Shown here piece by piece: positions 8,671 through 17,020 of a stretch of DNA of 64,000 nt (position 1 is its first letter; each line of letters starts with the position of its first letter). The translations under genes and the position numbers were made by a program. This stretch comes from JAPOXR01 sp963664715 (lineage in GTDB: Bacteria; Pseudomonadota; Alphaproteobacteria; Rhodobacterales; Rhodobacteraceae). The notes beneath the pieces are model-generated. The model was given only the letters and a program-made list of their open reading frames with translations. It was not told the origin of the DNA and did no database searches. The stretch lies in the NCBI GenBank assembly GCA_963664715.2, contig CAXXUY010000001.1:620001-684000 (forward strand), written 5' to 3'.

Positions 8671-9531
8671 GTGCGCGACTTTTCAAACGATCACTCGGCG
8701 ATTGCTCTCAATACGGCGACACTCGGACACAATCTGGATGGCCATGGTGCGGGCTGGTCGCCTGAGCGCATTATCGAAGCCTGTGCAGAACGCGGGTTCG
8801 CCGGAATAACATTCTGGATCAGGGAGCTGGATGACAGGGCGGCCGAGATCGGCAGACGTACGAGAGAAGCCGGATTGCGGGTGACGGGTCTGTGCCGTCC
8901 TCCATACCTCGTTGGCCCGCTCGCTCCTCCTGGGCGATCCGATGCGTTTGCTGGATTGCTTGAGTCAATCGACCTTGCTGCAGGTTTGCAGGCAGAGTCG
9001 CTCACGATCGTCGTCGGTGGGGTGATTCCCGGAAGCCGGTCGATCAGCGAGAGCCTTGCCGTGGTCGCCGAAACAGTCGGGAACGCCGCTGGCCATGCCG
9101 CATCCAGTGATGTCAAATTGGCGCTGGAGCCCCTTCACCCCGTCTACGCAGGAGATCGTTCCTGCCTGGTGACAGTCCGCGATGCCGTCAACATGTGTCT
9201 CGATATCGCACATACGCATGTCGGACTTGCCTTGGACGTCTATCATGTGTGGTGGGACCTGACACTTGCAGATGAATTACGGCGAATTCCGTCCGACCTG
9301 ATTTTCGGATTCCATATCTGTGACTGGCTTGCCGATACCAGGGATGTCCTGTTGGATCGAGGCATGATGGGAGATGGAGTTGCGGATATCCGGGGGATCC
9401 GGCGCATCGTGGAAGATGCCGGATTCAGTGGCTCCTGCGAGGTCGAGATCTTTTCGGCGCGGGACTGGTGGCTTCGTGATCCAAACGACGTGCTGGATAC
9501 GATAGTCAGGAGGGTTCGAACGTCCTGTTAG
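8671..9531 (+). CDS. Sugar phosphate isomerase/epimerase family (TIM barrel)
   Basis: About 286 residues of the xylose-isomerase-like TIM-barrel family (IolE/hydroxypyruvate isomerase relatives), which bind a divalent metal and isomerise or dehydrate sugars and inositol derivatives. Four expected metal ligands can be placed: Glu in LALEPLHPVYAGDRS, Asp in LALDVYHVWWD, His in IFGFHICDW and Glu in CEVEIFSARDWW. Start set at the GTG of VRDFSNDHSAIAL, preceded by GGAGAATCGGA; an upstream ATG at 8545 is in frame but adds an unusual basic leader. It is divergent from the aldo/keto reductase gene and probably belongs to the same sugar pathway. Confidence 0.85.
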   Translation: MRDFSNDHSAIALNTATLGHNLDGHGAGWSPERIIEACAERGFAGITFWIRELDDRAAEIGRRTREAGLRVTGLCRPPYLVGPLAPPGRSDAFAGLLESIDLAAGLQAESLTIVVGGVIPGSRSISESLAVVAETVGNAAGHAASSDVKLALEPLHPVYAGDRSCLVTVRDAVNMCLDIAHTHVGLALDVYHVWWDLTLADELRRIPSDLIFGFHICDWLADTRDVLLDRGMMGDGVADIRGIRRIVEDAGFSGSCEVEIFSARDWWLRDPNDVLDTIVRRVRTSC

Positions 9532-9634
9532 CGACGTTGATCGTTGCAAACGTGCAGATCCTGCCCGTTGCCGAAACGGATGCCCCGACACGGTTTCGAT
9601 GGGAAGTCGATCATCGCCCGGGCTGTGAACAGGC

Positions 9635-10093
9635 TCAAACCATTGACGGTGCGCCAAATCGCTCGATGATCCGCGAATAGATCTGATCCCGCGATTGCCG
9701 GTAGAACACAAGCTGTTCTTCCCGGGACTCGCCCATTCCCGTAGGATCCAGCACCGGCCAGTATTCGACATCCAGAGCGAAATAGACGGTTGATTCTATG
9801 GCCCTGCGTTGCGCCGCCGGCGACAGTGCAACGACCAATTCAAAGCTTGAGAGATCATCACCCCAATCATGCATTTCATCCATGGTCCTGACACGATGGC
9901 GTGACAGCTCGACGTCGATTTCCTTGCAGACCGCTATTGAGAATCCGTCGATCTCCAGATCATGCCGAACCCCGGCAGACTGCACGTAAACCCTGTCTCC
10001 ATAGAGTTTTTTCATGATGCCTTCAGCCATCGGCGAGCGGACGGCATTGTAATCGCAGCAGAAAAGAACCGACGATGGCAGCCGGTTGGGCAC
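9635..10093 (-). CDS. Low-molecular-weight protein tyrosine phosphatase family
   Basis: 152-residue protein with the CX5R phosphatase loop near the N-terminus (C13 to R19 in FCCDYNAVRS) and a WPVLDPTG segment that supplies the usual Asp-Pro general acid. Family members dephosphorylate phosphotyrosine; the arsenate-reductase branch shares the fold. The start MPNRLPSSVLFCC fits family length. It is the last gene of the leftward murA-DUF2948-hisD-UPF0262 block, 10 nt after the UPF0262 stop. In related genomes infA usually follows; here the block ends and infA lies near 55.7 kb. An in vivo substrate cannot be named. Confidence 0.88.
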   Translation of the reverse strand: MPNRLPSSVLFCCDYNAVRSPMAEGIMKKLYGDRVYVQSAGVRHDLEIDGFSIAVCKEIDVELSRHRVRTMDEMHDWGDDLSSFELVVALSPAAQRRAIESTVYFALDVEYWPVLDPTGMGESREEQLVFYRQSRDQIYSRIIERFGAPSMV

Positions 10094-10103
10094 GGGTGTC
10101 TCC

Positions 10104-10586
10104 CTACCGTCCCGGTTGCAATGCGCAAATCAACGTGAATAGCCGCCGCGCTGTTTCCATGTCGACACAGACCTTGCCGCGGAGCCGTTCCAGCAGGACC
10201 TTGGCACCTTCATTGTGAATCGCCCTTCTGGCCATGTCGATGGTTTCAATCCTGCTGACTGGTGCAGTCTTCACGGCGTCGAAATAGCTGCCGCAAATTT
10301 CGTGGTAATCCTTCATGACTTGCCGGAATGGATTGATCAGGAGCCTGAACTCCACGATCTTGTCTCCGGACTCGCTGGCGATGTCGAATACAACGCGGTC
10401 CTCGCGGTATGCGATGCCCAGCATGTATGGGCCCGGTACGGCAGGCATGCCCTTTCGTTCCTCCAGTGCAAAGCTGTTGCTTTCCAGCAGGTCAAATACG
10501 GCAACACGGCGCTCCTGAACAATTTCCGGAGAGATCGCGCGCTGGCCGGAATCGTCGATATTGATTTCGATCAGTCTGTTGCTCAC
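10104..10586 (-). CDS. UPF0262 family protein
   Basis: 160-residue cytoplasmic protein of unknown function, recognised as UPF0262 by its sequence (RLIEINIDDSG start, then ERKGMPAVPGPYMLGI and MKDYHEICGSYFDAV). The family is found almost only in alphaproteobacteria. I placed the start at the GTG of VSNRLIEINID, which overlaps the hisD stop as GTGA and has GGGGACAGG upstream; a longer form would begin inside hisD. The overlap implies translational coupling with hisD. No signal peptide or membrane segment. Confidence 0.88.
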   Translation of the reverse strand: MSNRLIEINIDDSGQRAISPEIVQERRVAVFDLLESNSFALEERKGMPAVPGPYMLGIAYREDRVVFDIASESGDKIVEFRLLINPFRQVMKDYHEICGSYFDAVKTAPVSRIETIDMARRAIHNEGAKVLLERLRGKVCVDMETARRLFTLICALQPGR

Positions 10587-11899
10587 TGCCTGTCCCCATT
10601 CCCGGGACGGCGATCGAGGCGGCACCGGATTGCCGCACCGTGACCAGTAAGCCCTTCCGCTCGTGCCAGAACCGCAGCTGCCGGGCCAATTTTCTTAAAT
10701 GCCTCGCGGCCCATTCCGATTATGGATGTGCGCTTCATGAAATCCAACACTGAAAGACCCGAGAAGAACCTTGCAGCACCGTAGGTGGGCAACACGTGGT
10801 TGGGCCCCGCGACATAGTCACCGATGACTTCGGGACTCCATTCACCCAGGAAAATCGCTCCGGCGTGCGTGACTGTTTCCGCGAGAGCCTCCGGATCCGC
10901 AACGCAGAGTTGAAGATGTTCCGGTGCAATCCGGTCGGAAATGTCGGCAGCCTCCCGGAGGTCTCGCACGATGATGATCGCTCCGTGTCGATCCCAGCTC
11001 TCGGACGCGATGCGGGCCCTCTCGAGGCATGCCAATTGGCGCCTGACCTCCGTGTCCGTGCCGTCTGCCACTTCGGCGCAGGTGGTGATCAGTATCGACT
11101 GTGCATCCGGATCATGCTCGGCCTGAGCCAGCAGGTCTGCAGCGATCCAGGCCGGATTGCTGCCGGATTCGGCGACAATCACGACTTCGGATGGGCCGGC
11201 GATCATGTCGATCCCAACGGCACCAAAGAGTTGCCGTTTGGCCGAGGTTACATAGGCATTTCCGGGTCCGGTGATCTTGTCAACGCGACGGACTGATTCG
11301 GTTCCGAGGGCCAGGGCGGCAATGGCCTGCGCACCGCCGATCCGGTAGATCAGCCCGACCCCGGAGAGTTTTGCCGCCAGCATCAGGAGCGGATTGACCT
11401 GACCGTCCGGTGATGGTGCGGCGATCGAGACGCGCCCTACCCCGGCCAATGCGGCAGGGATGGCGTTCATGAGCACTGATGAGGGGTATGATGCGAGGCC
11501 ACCCGGGGCATAGAGCCCGGCCGAGGCCACGGCAGTCCAGCGCCATCCGAGCCTGGCGCCTATCTCGTCGATCCAGTCTTCATCCTCGGGGACCTGCCTG
11601 GAGTGAAATGCCCTTATTCGTTCGGCGGCATCGCCCAGCGCGGCACGCTCCTCAGCCGGAACCGTGTCTGCGATGCGGCAGATTTCATCCTGGTCGATCC
11701 GGATATTGTCCGGATTTGCAACAAATCGGTCGAACCTGCGCGTAAGTTCTATCAGCGCATCATCACCGCGTTGCCGGACATCTTCGATGATTCCGGCAAC
11801 CTGGTCATCCACGCTGTCCGAAAAGCCCCGCCTGGTGACGAGAAACTTCTTCAGTTCTTCGGAAAATCCGGATTCGCGATAGTCGAGACAGGTAGGCAT
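10583..11899 (-). CDS. hisD: Histidinol dehydrogenase
   Basis: 438 residues; catalyses the last two steps of histidine synthesis, oxidising L-histidinol to histidine with two NAD per turn and a bound zinc. Family landmarks are present: KITGPGNAYVTSAKRQLFG, IAGPSEVVIVAESG, LLAQAEHDPDAQS with the Gln and His zinc ligands, and GPNHVLPTYGAARF. Full length and intact. It starts directly after the DUF2948 stop (TGAATG) and its own stop overlaps the UPF0262 GTG. It is the only clear histidine-pathway gene in this block; a HisC-type aminotransferase lies separately near 40 kb. Confidence 0.97.
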   Translation of the reverse strand: MPTCLDYRESGFSEELKKFLVTRRGFSDSVDDQVAGIIEDVRQRGDDALIELTRRFDRFVANPDNIRIDQDEICRIADTVPAEERAALGDAAERIRAFHSRQVPEDEDWIDEIGARLGWRWTAVASAGLYAPGGLASYPSSVLMNAIPAALAGVGRVSIAAPSPDGQVNPLLMLAAKLSGVGLIYRIGGAQAIAALALGTESVRRVDKITGPGNAYVTSAKRQLFGAVGIDMIAGPSEVVIVAESGSNPAWIAADLLAQAEHDPDAQSILITTCAEVADGTDTEVRRQLACLERARIASESWDRHGAIIIVRDLREAADISDRIAPEHLQLCVADPEALAETVTHAGAIFLGEWSPEVIGDYVAGPNHVLPTYGAARFFSGLSVLDFMKRTSIIGMGREAFKKIGPAAAVLARAEGLTGHGAAIRCRLDRRPGNGDRQ

Positions 11900-12373
11900 T
11901 CAGTCGAAACCATGGTCAGGCTTGTTTCTGGATAGAGCAGTATAGGGGCGCGTGACGTCAGTCACGCTCGCGTTGAGGCTTTCGACGTCCAGTCTGATTT
12001 CCCTGTCCCCGGACAGAGTCAGCACGACCTGTCCGGTACCATCGTCTCCGGGCTCGAATTCGATCGCCAGCAACGAAAAGACGGATGGCACGTCCCGTCC
12101 TCGAATATCTTCCGCCTCGACTCCCAATGCGTCGCGGATCATCAGCACGCATCTGACGCGTTCGCAACTGCTGGCCGCTGCCCGGTATTCCCATCGAAAC
12201 CTGTTGAGCAACATGCTGTATTCGCGTCTCGATCCGTCCCAGGAGAGGTCGGCAGCAGAGAATACCGCATCCTGCAGCAGTGCCGAGGCCACAACGAGGT
12301 CATCGGAATCGATGATCCGCAGCCTGAGCGGTTCATCGTTTGCATCCTCAAATCTTGCGTCTTTGCCAGTCAT
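11900..12373 (-). CDS. DUF2948 family protein
   Basis: 157-residue protein matching the alphaproteobacterial DUF2948 family in sequence (LRLRIIDSDDLVVASALLQDA, then WDGSRREYSMLLNRFRWE). No catalytic motif, signal peptide or membrane segment is visible; the biochemical role is unknown. The start MTGKDARFED overlaps the murA stop as ATGA, and the gene ends one position before the hisD ATG. It sits in the conserved murA-DUF2948-hisD order, so it is almost certainly co-expressed with these genes. Confidence 0.87.
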   Translation of the reverse strand: MTGKDARFEDANDEPLRLRIIDSDDLVVASALLQDAVFSAADLSWDGSRREYSMLLNRFRWEYRAAASSCERVRCVLMIRDALGVEAEDIRGRDVPSVFSLLAIEFEPGDDGTGQVVLTLSGDREIRLDVESLNASVTDVTRPYTALSRNKPDHGFD

Positions 12374-13635
12374 GCGCTCAGTCGCCTGATTCTTGCACCA
12401 CACGCCGAGAGTTTTCTCTCGATCTCTTCGTATCCCCGGTCAAGGTGATAGACTCGGTTGATCGTTGTTATTCCTTCAGCGGCAAGACCGGCAAGCACCA
12501 ATGAAACCGATGCCCTGAGGTCTGTTGCCATGACTGGCGCGCCCTTCAGCCTCTCGACACCGTTTACCTCTGCAACGCCGCTATGGATCGTGATGTCGGC
12601 TCCCATGCGGGACAGTTCAGGCGCATGCATGAACCTGTTCTCGAAGATCTTCTCTTCAAGAATGCTCGTGCCGTCCGCGAGCGAAAGCGCCGCCATCATC
12701 TGGGCCTGGAGATCTGTCGGGAATCCCGGGTAGGGCTCCGTAGCGACCTTGACCGACTTGAGGCCGTCCGGTCCCAACCTGACCCTCAGCGTCCCTCCGA
12801 GATCGTCGATGACCACTCCCGCTTCTTCGAGCTTGGCGGCAAATGCGGAAATGAGCTCGCGCCTTGCTCCTTTCAGTCTGACATCGCCGCCAGTTATGGC
12901 AGCGGCAAGCATGTAGGTACCCATCTCGATCCTGTCGGGAATGACCGGATGTGTTGCTCCGTCAAGTGCGGGAACTCCATGGATGGTTATCAGCCCGGTC
13001 CCGGCGCCCTCGATTCTTGCTCCCATCCGGCCGAGACAATCCGCCAGGTCGACGATTTCCGGTTCCTTGGCTGCATTCCTGATTTCCGTGACACCTCGTG
13101 CCAGGGACGCGGCCATGACCGCATTTTCGGTAGCACCAACCGAAATCGAGGGAAACTCAATTACGGCGCCAGTCAGACCTTTCTCGGCAGTCGCCCGAAC
13201 GTAGCCATCCCTGAGATCCAGGGTGGCACCCAGCTTCCGAAGGGCCAACAGATGCAAGTCGATTGGCCTCGCACCAATGGCACATCCCCCGGGCAGGGAC
13301 ACCACGGCTCGCCCTTCTCTCGCCAGCAGCGGTCCAAGCACCAGGATGGAAGCACGCATCTTTCGGACGATATCGTAGTCCGCCACGTGCTTGAGTGGAC
13401 CATGTGCGCTCAGAGTGATGACACGCCCGTTTTTCAACGACCTGACTTCGATGCCCAACGATACCAGGAGGTGGCCCATCGTCTCGATGTCCGCCAGGCG
13501 GGGTGCGTTCAGGAGGGTGAGCGGTTGTTTGGAGAGGATTGCCGTCGGCATCAGTGCAAGACAGGCGTTCTTGGCTCCCGCGACCGGTATTTCGCCCCTT
13601 AGAGGTATGCCGCCAGTGATTTCGATCTTGTCCAT
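12370..13635 (-). CDS. murA: UDP-N-acetylglucosamine 1-carboxyvinyltransferase
   Basis: 421 residues; transfers enolpyruvate from PEP to UDP-GlcNAc, the first committed step of peptidoglycan synthesis. The active-site loop reads LPGGCAIGARPIDLH, so the catalytic cysteine that fosfomycin attacks is present. Other landmarks are KNACLALMPTAIL, EPYPGFPTDLQAQ and IFENRFMHAPEL. Full length. The ATG follows the stop of a small upstream ORF as TAAATG, and the end overlaps the DUF2948 start. Confidence 0.98.
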   Translation of the reverse strand: MDKIEITGGIPLRGEIPVAGAKNACLALMPTAILSKQPLTLLNAPRLADIETMGHLLVSLGIEVRSLKNGRVITLSAHGPLKHVADYDIVRKMRASILVLGPLLAREGRAVVSLPGGCAIGARPIDLHLLALRKLGATLDLRDGYVRATAEKGLTGAVIEFPSISVGATENAVMAASLARGVTEIRNAAKEPEIVDLADCLGRMGARIEGAGTGLITIHGVPALDGATHPVIPDRIEMGTYMLAAAITGGDVRLKGARRELISAFAAKLEEAGVVIDDLGGTLRVRLGPDGLKSVKVATEPYPGFPTDLQAQMMAALSLADGTSILEEKIFENRFMHAPELSRMGADITIHSGVAEVNGVERLKGAPVMATDLRASVSLVLAGLAAEGITTINRVYHLDRGYEEIERKLSACGARIRRLSA

Positions 13636-13809
13636 TTAGCCCTCGTCCTGATCTTCTGCGGGAGATTTCGTCTTTCCCTTTCTGAGCATTTGATCCTTGC
13701 GTCTCCTGATATTGGCCTTGAGCGCCGTCTTCAGCCGTTCCCCGCGATCGGGATTCCCCGGTTTTGTCACTGTTGTCGTCCGGGGACCTGCCTTCTGTTT
13801 CCTGGACAT
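13636..13809 (-). CDS. Small basic protein directly upstream of murA
   Basis: 57-residue, Lys/Arg-rich ORF beginning MSRKQKAGPRTTTV and containing RLKTALKANIRRRKDQML, ending in an acidic tail. Its TAA is immediately followed by the murA ATG, which suggests translational coupling. I recall similar short LKANxxRRK-type proteins upstream of murA in other alphaproteobacteria, but this was not checked. Start chosen at the second in-frame ATG; a longer form from 13872 is possible. No function can be assigned. Confidence 0.6.
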   Translation of the reverse strand: MSRKQKAGPRTTTVTKPGNPDRGERLKTALKANIRRRKDQMLRKGKTKSPAEDQDEG

Positions 13810-13894
13810 TGCCGACCAATATTGCATCGCCCCGAATCCGTCCAGAAGTTGCTTGCCTCCGTGTGAATTCACAAATAGGAGAGTTCCTCCCTCC

Positions 13895-13969
13895 GCCGCA
13901 GTAGCTCAGTGGTAGAGCGCACCCTTGGTAAGGGTGAGGTCGGGAGTTCAATCCTCCCCTGCGGCACCA
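13895..13969 (+). tRNA. tRNA-Thr (GGT)
   Basis: Complete 75-nt cloverleaf with encoded CCA. Acceptor GCCGCAG pairs with CTGCGGC; the D-arm has the usual GTAGCTCAGTGG sequence; the anticodon stem CACCC/GGGTG encloses the loop TTGGTAA, giving anticodon GGT; the T-arm contains GGGAGTTCAATCCTCCC. It is divergent from the murA block. Confidence 0.97.
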
Positions 13970-14162
13970 GCACCCGGGACAACAAACGGTTACTGAACAG
14001 CAGCTTGTCGACCCGGTTCGTCAATTGCCTTTCTCCCTTCAGCTCGAGACGGTCTTCCGGATTGCATTTGTGGCCTGAACGACTATTTGTGCGGCGGTAG
14101 GTAGAGCGACATGCAGACTTGGCCGACACAGAATTGTGTGCGGTCTTCCCGGGAGGCAGTCA

Positions 14163-14645
14163 ATGGCAATCAACACCTGCAACTCGACCCCAACATATGC
14201 GCTTACCATCGAGCGTGTCCTTGATGCACCTGTCGAAAAGCTCTGGGAATGCTGGACCAGTCCCGAACGCCTGGAAGAGTGGTTCTGCCCGAAGCCCTGG
14301 TATGTCAGTGATGTCTGCCTGGATATGAGGCCGGGAGGCGAGTGTTCGATGACCATGAACGGACCAAATGGTGAGCGATTCGAGCATGTCGGAGTATACC
14401 TCGTTGTCGAGCCGAAGCGGCGGCTCGTGACCACGGATGCCTTTCTTCCTGGCTGGATCCCCAGTGGACGTGCGTTCATGGTTGCTGAAACTCTGTTCGA
14501 CGAATCCGGCGATGGTAGAACCAGGTACACCGCGCGAGCCATGCACTGGGAAGAAGCAGCCATGAAGGAACACGAAGAGATGGGATTCTACGACGGCTGG
14601 GGCAAGTCAATCGACCAACTCGAGTCGCTCGCAAGAACGCTCTAG
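14163..14645 (+). CDS. SRPBCC/AHSA1-like domain protein
   Basis: 160-residue single-domain protein of the START-like activator-of-Hsp90-ATPase-homology group, which binds hydrophobic ligands in a helix-grip cavity. The pattern is clear: LTIERVLDAPVEKLWECWTS at the start, then the tryptophan-rich EEWFCPKPWYVSDV, then WEEAAMKEHEEMGFYDGWG at the end. Start at the ATG of MAINTCNS, with GGGAGG about 8 nt upstream. It is followed after 18 nt by a VOC-fold gene, and AHSA1-VOC pairs of this kind are common. The ligand is unknown. Confidence 0.85.
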   Translation: MAINTCNSTPTYALTIERVLDAPVEKLWECWTSPERLEEWFCPKPWYVSDVCLDMRPGGECSMTMNGPNGERFEHVGVYLVVEPKRRLVTTDAFLPGWIPSGRAFMVAETLFDESGDGRTRYTARAMHWEEAAMKEHEEMGFYDGWGKSIDQLESLARTL

Positions 14646-14663
14646 CCGGCAAGGGAGGATGAA

Positions 14664-15143
14664 TTGCCAATCATTCCGAATGTACGTACCTGCCTGTGGT
14701 TCGATGACCAGGCACTTCCGGCGGCTGAGTTCTACTGCTCCTTGTTGCCTGACAGCCGGGTAGACGACGTTTCGTACTTTCCGGAGGATTCTGAGATGGC
14801 CGAACCCGGCAGGGTGCTCCTGGTGGAATTCACTCTTTCCGGGACTCCGTACCAGGCGCTGAATGGCGGGCCGCATTTTGTCCTGTCCGAGGCCGTATCG
14901 ATTTCCGTTACGACCGCGGATCAGGAAGAGACTGACCGGCTCTGGGAGGCGCTGATTTCGGATGGGGGTTCCGAGAGTCAATGCGGCTGGCTCAAGGATC
15001 GTTTCGGCTTGTCCTGGCAGATTGTGCCGAAGCGGGCAGTTGAACTGCTGGCCGGACCGTCTGCCGCCAAGGTCTGGCCGGTCCTGATGCAGATGAAGAA
15101 ACTCGAAATTGCTGCACTGGAAGAAGCGTCTGTTGCAAGCTAG
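14664..15143 (+). CDS. VOC superfamily protein, PhnB/3-demethylubiquinone-methyltransferase-like
   Basis: 159-residue protein of the PhnB-like VOC fold (PF06983 type), often mislabelled 3-demethylubiquinone methyltransferase. Diagnostic stretches are LWFDDQALPAAEFYCSLLPD, PYQALNGGPHFVLSEAVSIS and GWLKDRFGLSWQIVP. It begins with TTG, with GGGAGGAT just upstream; no in-frame ATG is available near it. The gene follows the AHSA1-like gene at once and is probably co-transcribed. A catalytic activity cannot be assigned. Confidence 0.85.
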   Translation: MPIIPNVRTCLWFDDQALPAAEFYCSLLPDSRVDDVSYFPEDSEMAEPGRVLLVEFTLSGTPYQALNGGPHFVLSEAVSISVTTADQEETDRLWEALISDGGSESQCGWLKDRFGLSWQIVPKRAVELLAGPSAAKVWPVLMQMKKLEIAALEEASVAS

Positions 15144-15215
15144 CGGGCAAGGCCGGGGTGGAGTTGCTGCAAGTCCGGGATCATGAAGAAGCAGGTTCCG
15201 GGCCAGGCCGACACG

Positions 15216-16256
15216 CTATGCGGCGAACTGGCCGAAAACCAGGCCGCTCAGCACGGCGCCGGCAACACCAAGTCCCAGATAGGCAACAAACACCTGCCGC
15301 CGGACCAGTGACCATACTGCGACCATGGCAGGGATTGAACTCACTGCTCCTGCAACCATGAATGCCATCCCTGCTCCCGCGCTCATGCCCTGTTCCATGA
15401 GGCCTGCAACGAGGGCAGGCGCGGCGTAACTGTTCAGGTATGCCGGTGCACCGACCAGTGCACCTGTCACGATTGGCCAGAACCCGTCACCTCCGACAAA
15501 TTCGGCAATCACGCTTGTTGGAACGTATGTAATCAGCAAGGCTTCGATCAGGTAGGCTAGCGACAGCCACTTGACGAGAAACAGCGCGTTCACGATCGCC
15601 TCGGACCTGAACGTCGCTATGCGGTGGGATTCAGTCCAGAACCGCCATAGGAGATCACTGCCTGAAATCTCCACTTCGCAGTTGCAGCACCCGCCGGACC
15701 TGTTCCTGAGTATGGGGGCGGCGAAAGCATGTTGCCAGACGAGAATCCTGACTCCAAATCCGCCCAGGAGACCGAGTCCGACTGCTGCAACGGCCTTGCC
15801 TGCCGCGAATTCCCATCCGAGCGCCGCCGCGGTGATGATCACGGTCGGCGGGTCGATCAGCGGCGAGGAAAGCCAGAACGCCATGATTGCGGAAAGCGGG
15901 GCACCTGCGGCAAGAAGTGCGGCAATGAACGGAATCACCTCGCAGGAACAGAATGGGGCGAGACCGCCCAGCAGGGCTGCCAGGACAATCATGCGCGATT
16001 CGCGGCCCTCGAAGGCGCGCGCGACCAGCGCCGTTGATCCGGTGGCCTTGAGTCCGGCGATCAGTAATACGGCCGCTGCGATGAATGGCGCCGTCCCGAC
16101 CAGGGCATTGATCGCGATGTCAAGAATTGCCTGGAGGCTGCCTGGATCAAGAATTGTCACGGCCAGCGGGATGGCAATGACAACCCCCCAGGGTGACACC
16201 ATCTGCTGGACGACATTATGCAGCCCATTGCGGCGCAGAAGGGCCAGGTTCGTCAT
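15216..16256 (-). CDS. ArsP/UPF0718-type permease
   Basis: 346-residue membrane protein with about eight hydrophobic segments, of the DUF318/ArsP permease family that exports trivalent organoarsenicals or other metal(loid)s. The family core APFCSCEVIPFIAALL is intact with its paired cysteines, followed by MAFWLSSPLIDPPTVIIT. A cytoplasmic loop carries an extra cysteine cluster (GGCCNCEVE), which may bind metal. Its ATG overlaps the stop of the ArsR-family gene as ATGA, so the pair forms one operon. Organoarsenical export is the best guess; other thiophilic substrates remain possible. Confidence 0.85.
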   Translation of the reverse strand: MTNLALLRRNGLHNVVQQMVSPWGVVIAIPLAVTILDPGSLQAILDIAINALVGTAPFIAAAVLLIAGLKATGSTALVARAFEGRESRMIVLAALLGGLAPFCSCEVIPFIAALLAAGAPLSAIMAFWLSSPLIDPPTVIITAAALGWEFAAGKAVAAVGLGLLGGFGVRILVWQHAFAAPILRNRSGGCCNCEVEISGSDLLWRFWTESHRIATFRSEAIVNALFLVKWLSLAYLIEALLITYVPTSVIAEFVGGDGFWPIVTGALVGAPAYLNSYAAPALVAGLMEQGMSAGAGMAFMVAGAVSSIPAMVAVWSLVRRQVFVAYLGLGVAGAVLSGLVFGQFAA

Positions 16257-16621
16257 GGTGCCAGGATCCGGTCTTCCGCCCGGCGCTCGCTGGCAGACGG
16301 GAAGGGACGCGCATCAGCACAGCATTCCTTGAGGAGGTAGTCGGCGAGGGCTTCAATGTGCCGGTATTCAGCGCGGTTGATCACGGTACGACCCATGCGT
16401 TCCTGTTCCACCAACCCGCAGGTTGCAAGGCAACGGAGATGATGAGCCAGTGTCGAAGCCGGAAACTCGCAACGCCTTTGCAGTTGACCGACCGTAAGTC
16501 CTTCTTCTCCGGCGCGTATCAGTAGCCGGAGTACTGTCAGTCTCGGTTCGGAGCCGCACGCGGCGAACCCCTGGGCCGCGCTCGCAATTCCGATCTGTTC
16601 AACAATGTCATTATCAACCAT
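16253..16621 (-). CDS. ArsR/SmtB-family regulator
   Basis: 122-residue winged-helix repressor of the metal-responsive ArsR group. The DNA-binding part reads LTVGQLQRRCEFPASTLAHH. Cysteines occur in this helix region and as a pair near the C-terminus (ECCADARP), plausible ligands for As(III) or a similar metal. I set the start at MVDNDIVEQIG; a much longer ORF continues upstream but lacks family similarity. It is co-transcribed with the permease and probably represses its own promoter, where A/T-rich repeats lie. Confidence 0.88.
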   Translation of the reverse strand: MVDNDIVEQIGIASAAQGFAACGSEPRLTVLRLLIRAGEEGLTVGQLQRRCEFPASTLAHHLRCLATCGLVEQERMGRTVINRAEYRHIEALADYLLKECCADARPFPSASERRAEDRILAP

Positions 16622-16661
16622 AATACTAGATATATGGTTATAAATTCTGGATATCAACCAT
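16612..16661 (-). promoter_or_regulatory. Repeat-containing operator region of the ArsR operon
   Basis: The nine bases ATCAACCAT occur at 16613-16621 and again 40 bp away at 16653-16661. Between them lies an A/T-rich stretch with GATATATGGTTATAAATT, in which the same GGTT/AACC core appears inverted. It directly overlaps the ArsR start. ArsR-family operators are A/T-rich dyads at their own promoters, so this is the expected place; the exact footprint is a guess. Confidence 0.45.
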
Positions 16662-17020
16662 GAGCCCCTGGATTCTTGCTGGCGCCGGGACAGCTGACGA
16701 GAAGCGGATGATGGAATGGCCGGCAGGTTGGCCAAGAGACAATTCCGCGATCCCGGCATGCAAACATGAACCCGGTTTGAATGGCCGTCTGTTTTCCGAG
16801 TATCCAACCCGCCGTTTGATGACGGGTCGACAGGAGGATTCAACCTGGCTCTAACGGCGTTGGAATCCAGCTTTCTGACCAATTATGCCAGTTCAGCACG
16901 CCGCGGTCCGAAACCGGGCCAGTCAAGACGACCGAGCGCTGCGGCAGCCAGCGTCACTATCGCCCAAGGGTGCGTTTCGAACTGTCTGGATACTTCACGA
17001 TCGCGGAATCAAGGCACAGC
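16662..17020. other. Intergenic region without a recognisable gene
   Basis: About 360 bases between the ArsR promoter and the end of the acyl-CoA synthetase gene. Short ORFs exist but none shows family features or a ribosome site. No clear terminator or RNA gene was seen. Confidence 0.4.

Noticed and set aside
9560..9610. Weak stem-loop (CGAAAC...GTTTCG) between convergent genes
   Set aside because: Short stem with a long loop and no T-run; not convincing as a terminator.
13988..14003. Half copy of the TetR-type dyad after tRNA-Thr
   Set aside because: Only the right half (AAACGGTTACT) matches site B; the left arm is absent and no relevant gene follows, so chance is likely.
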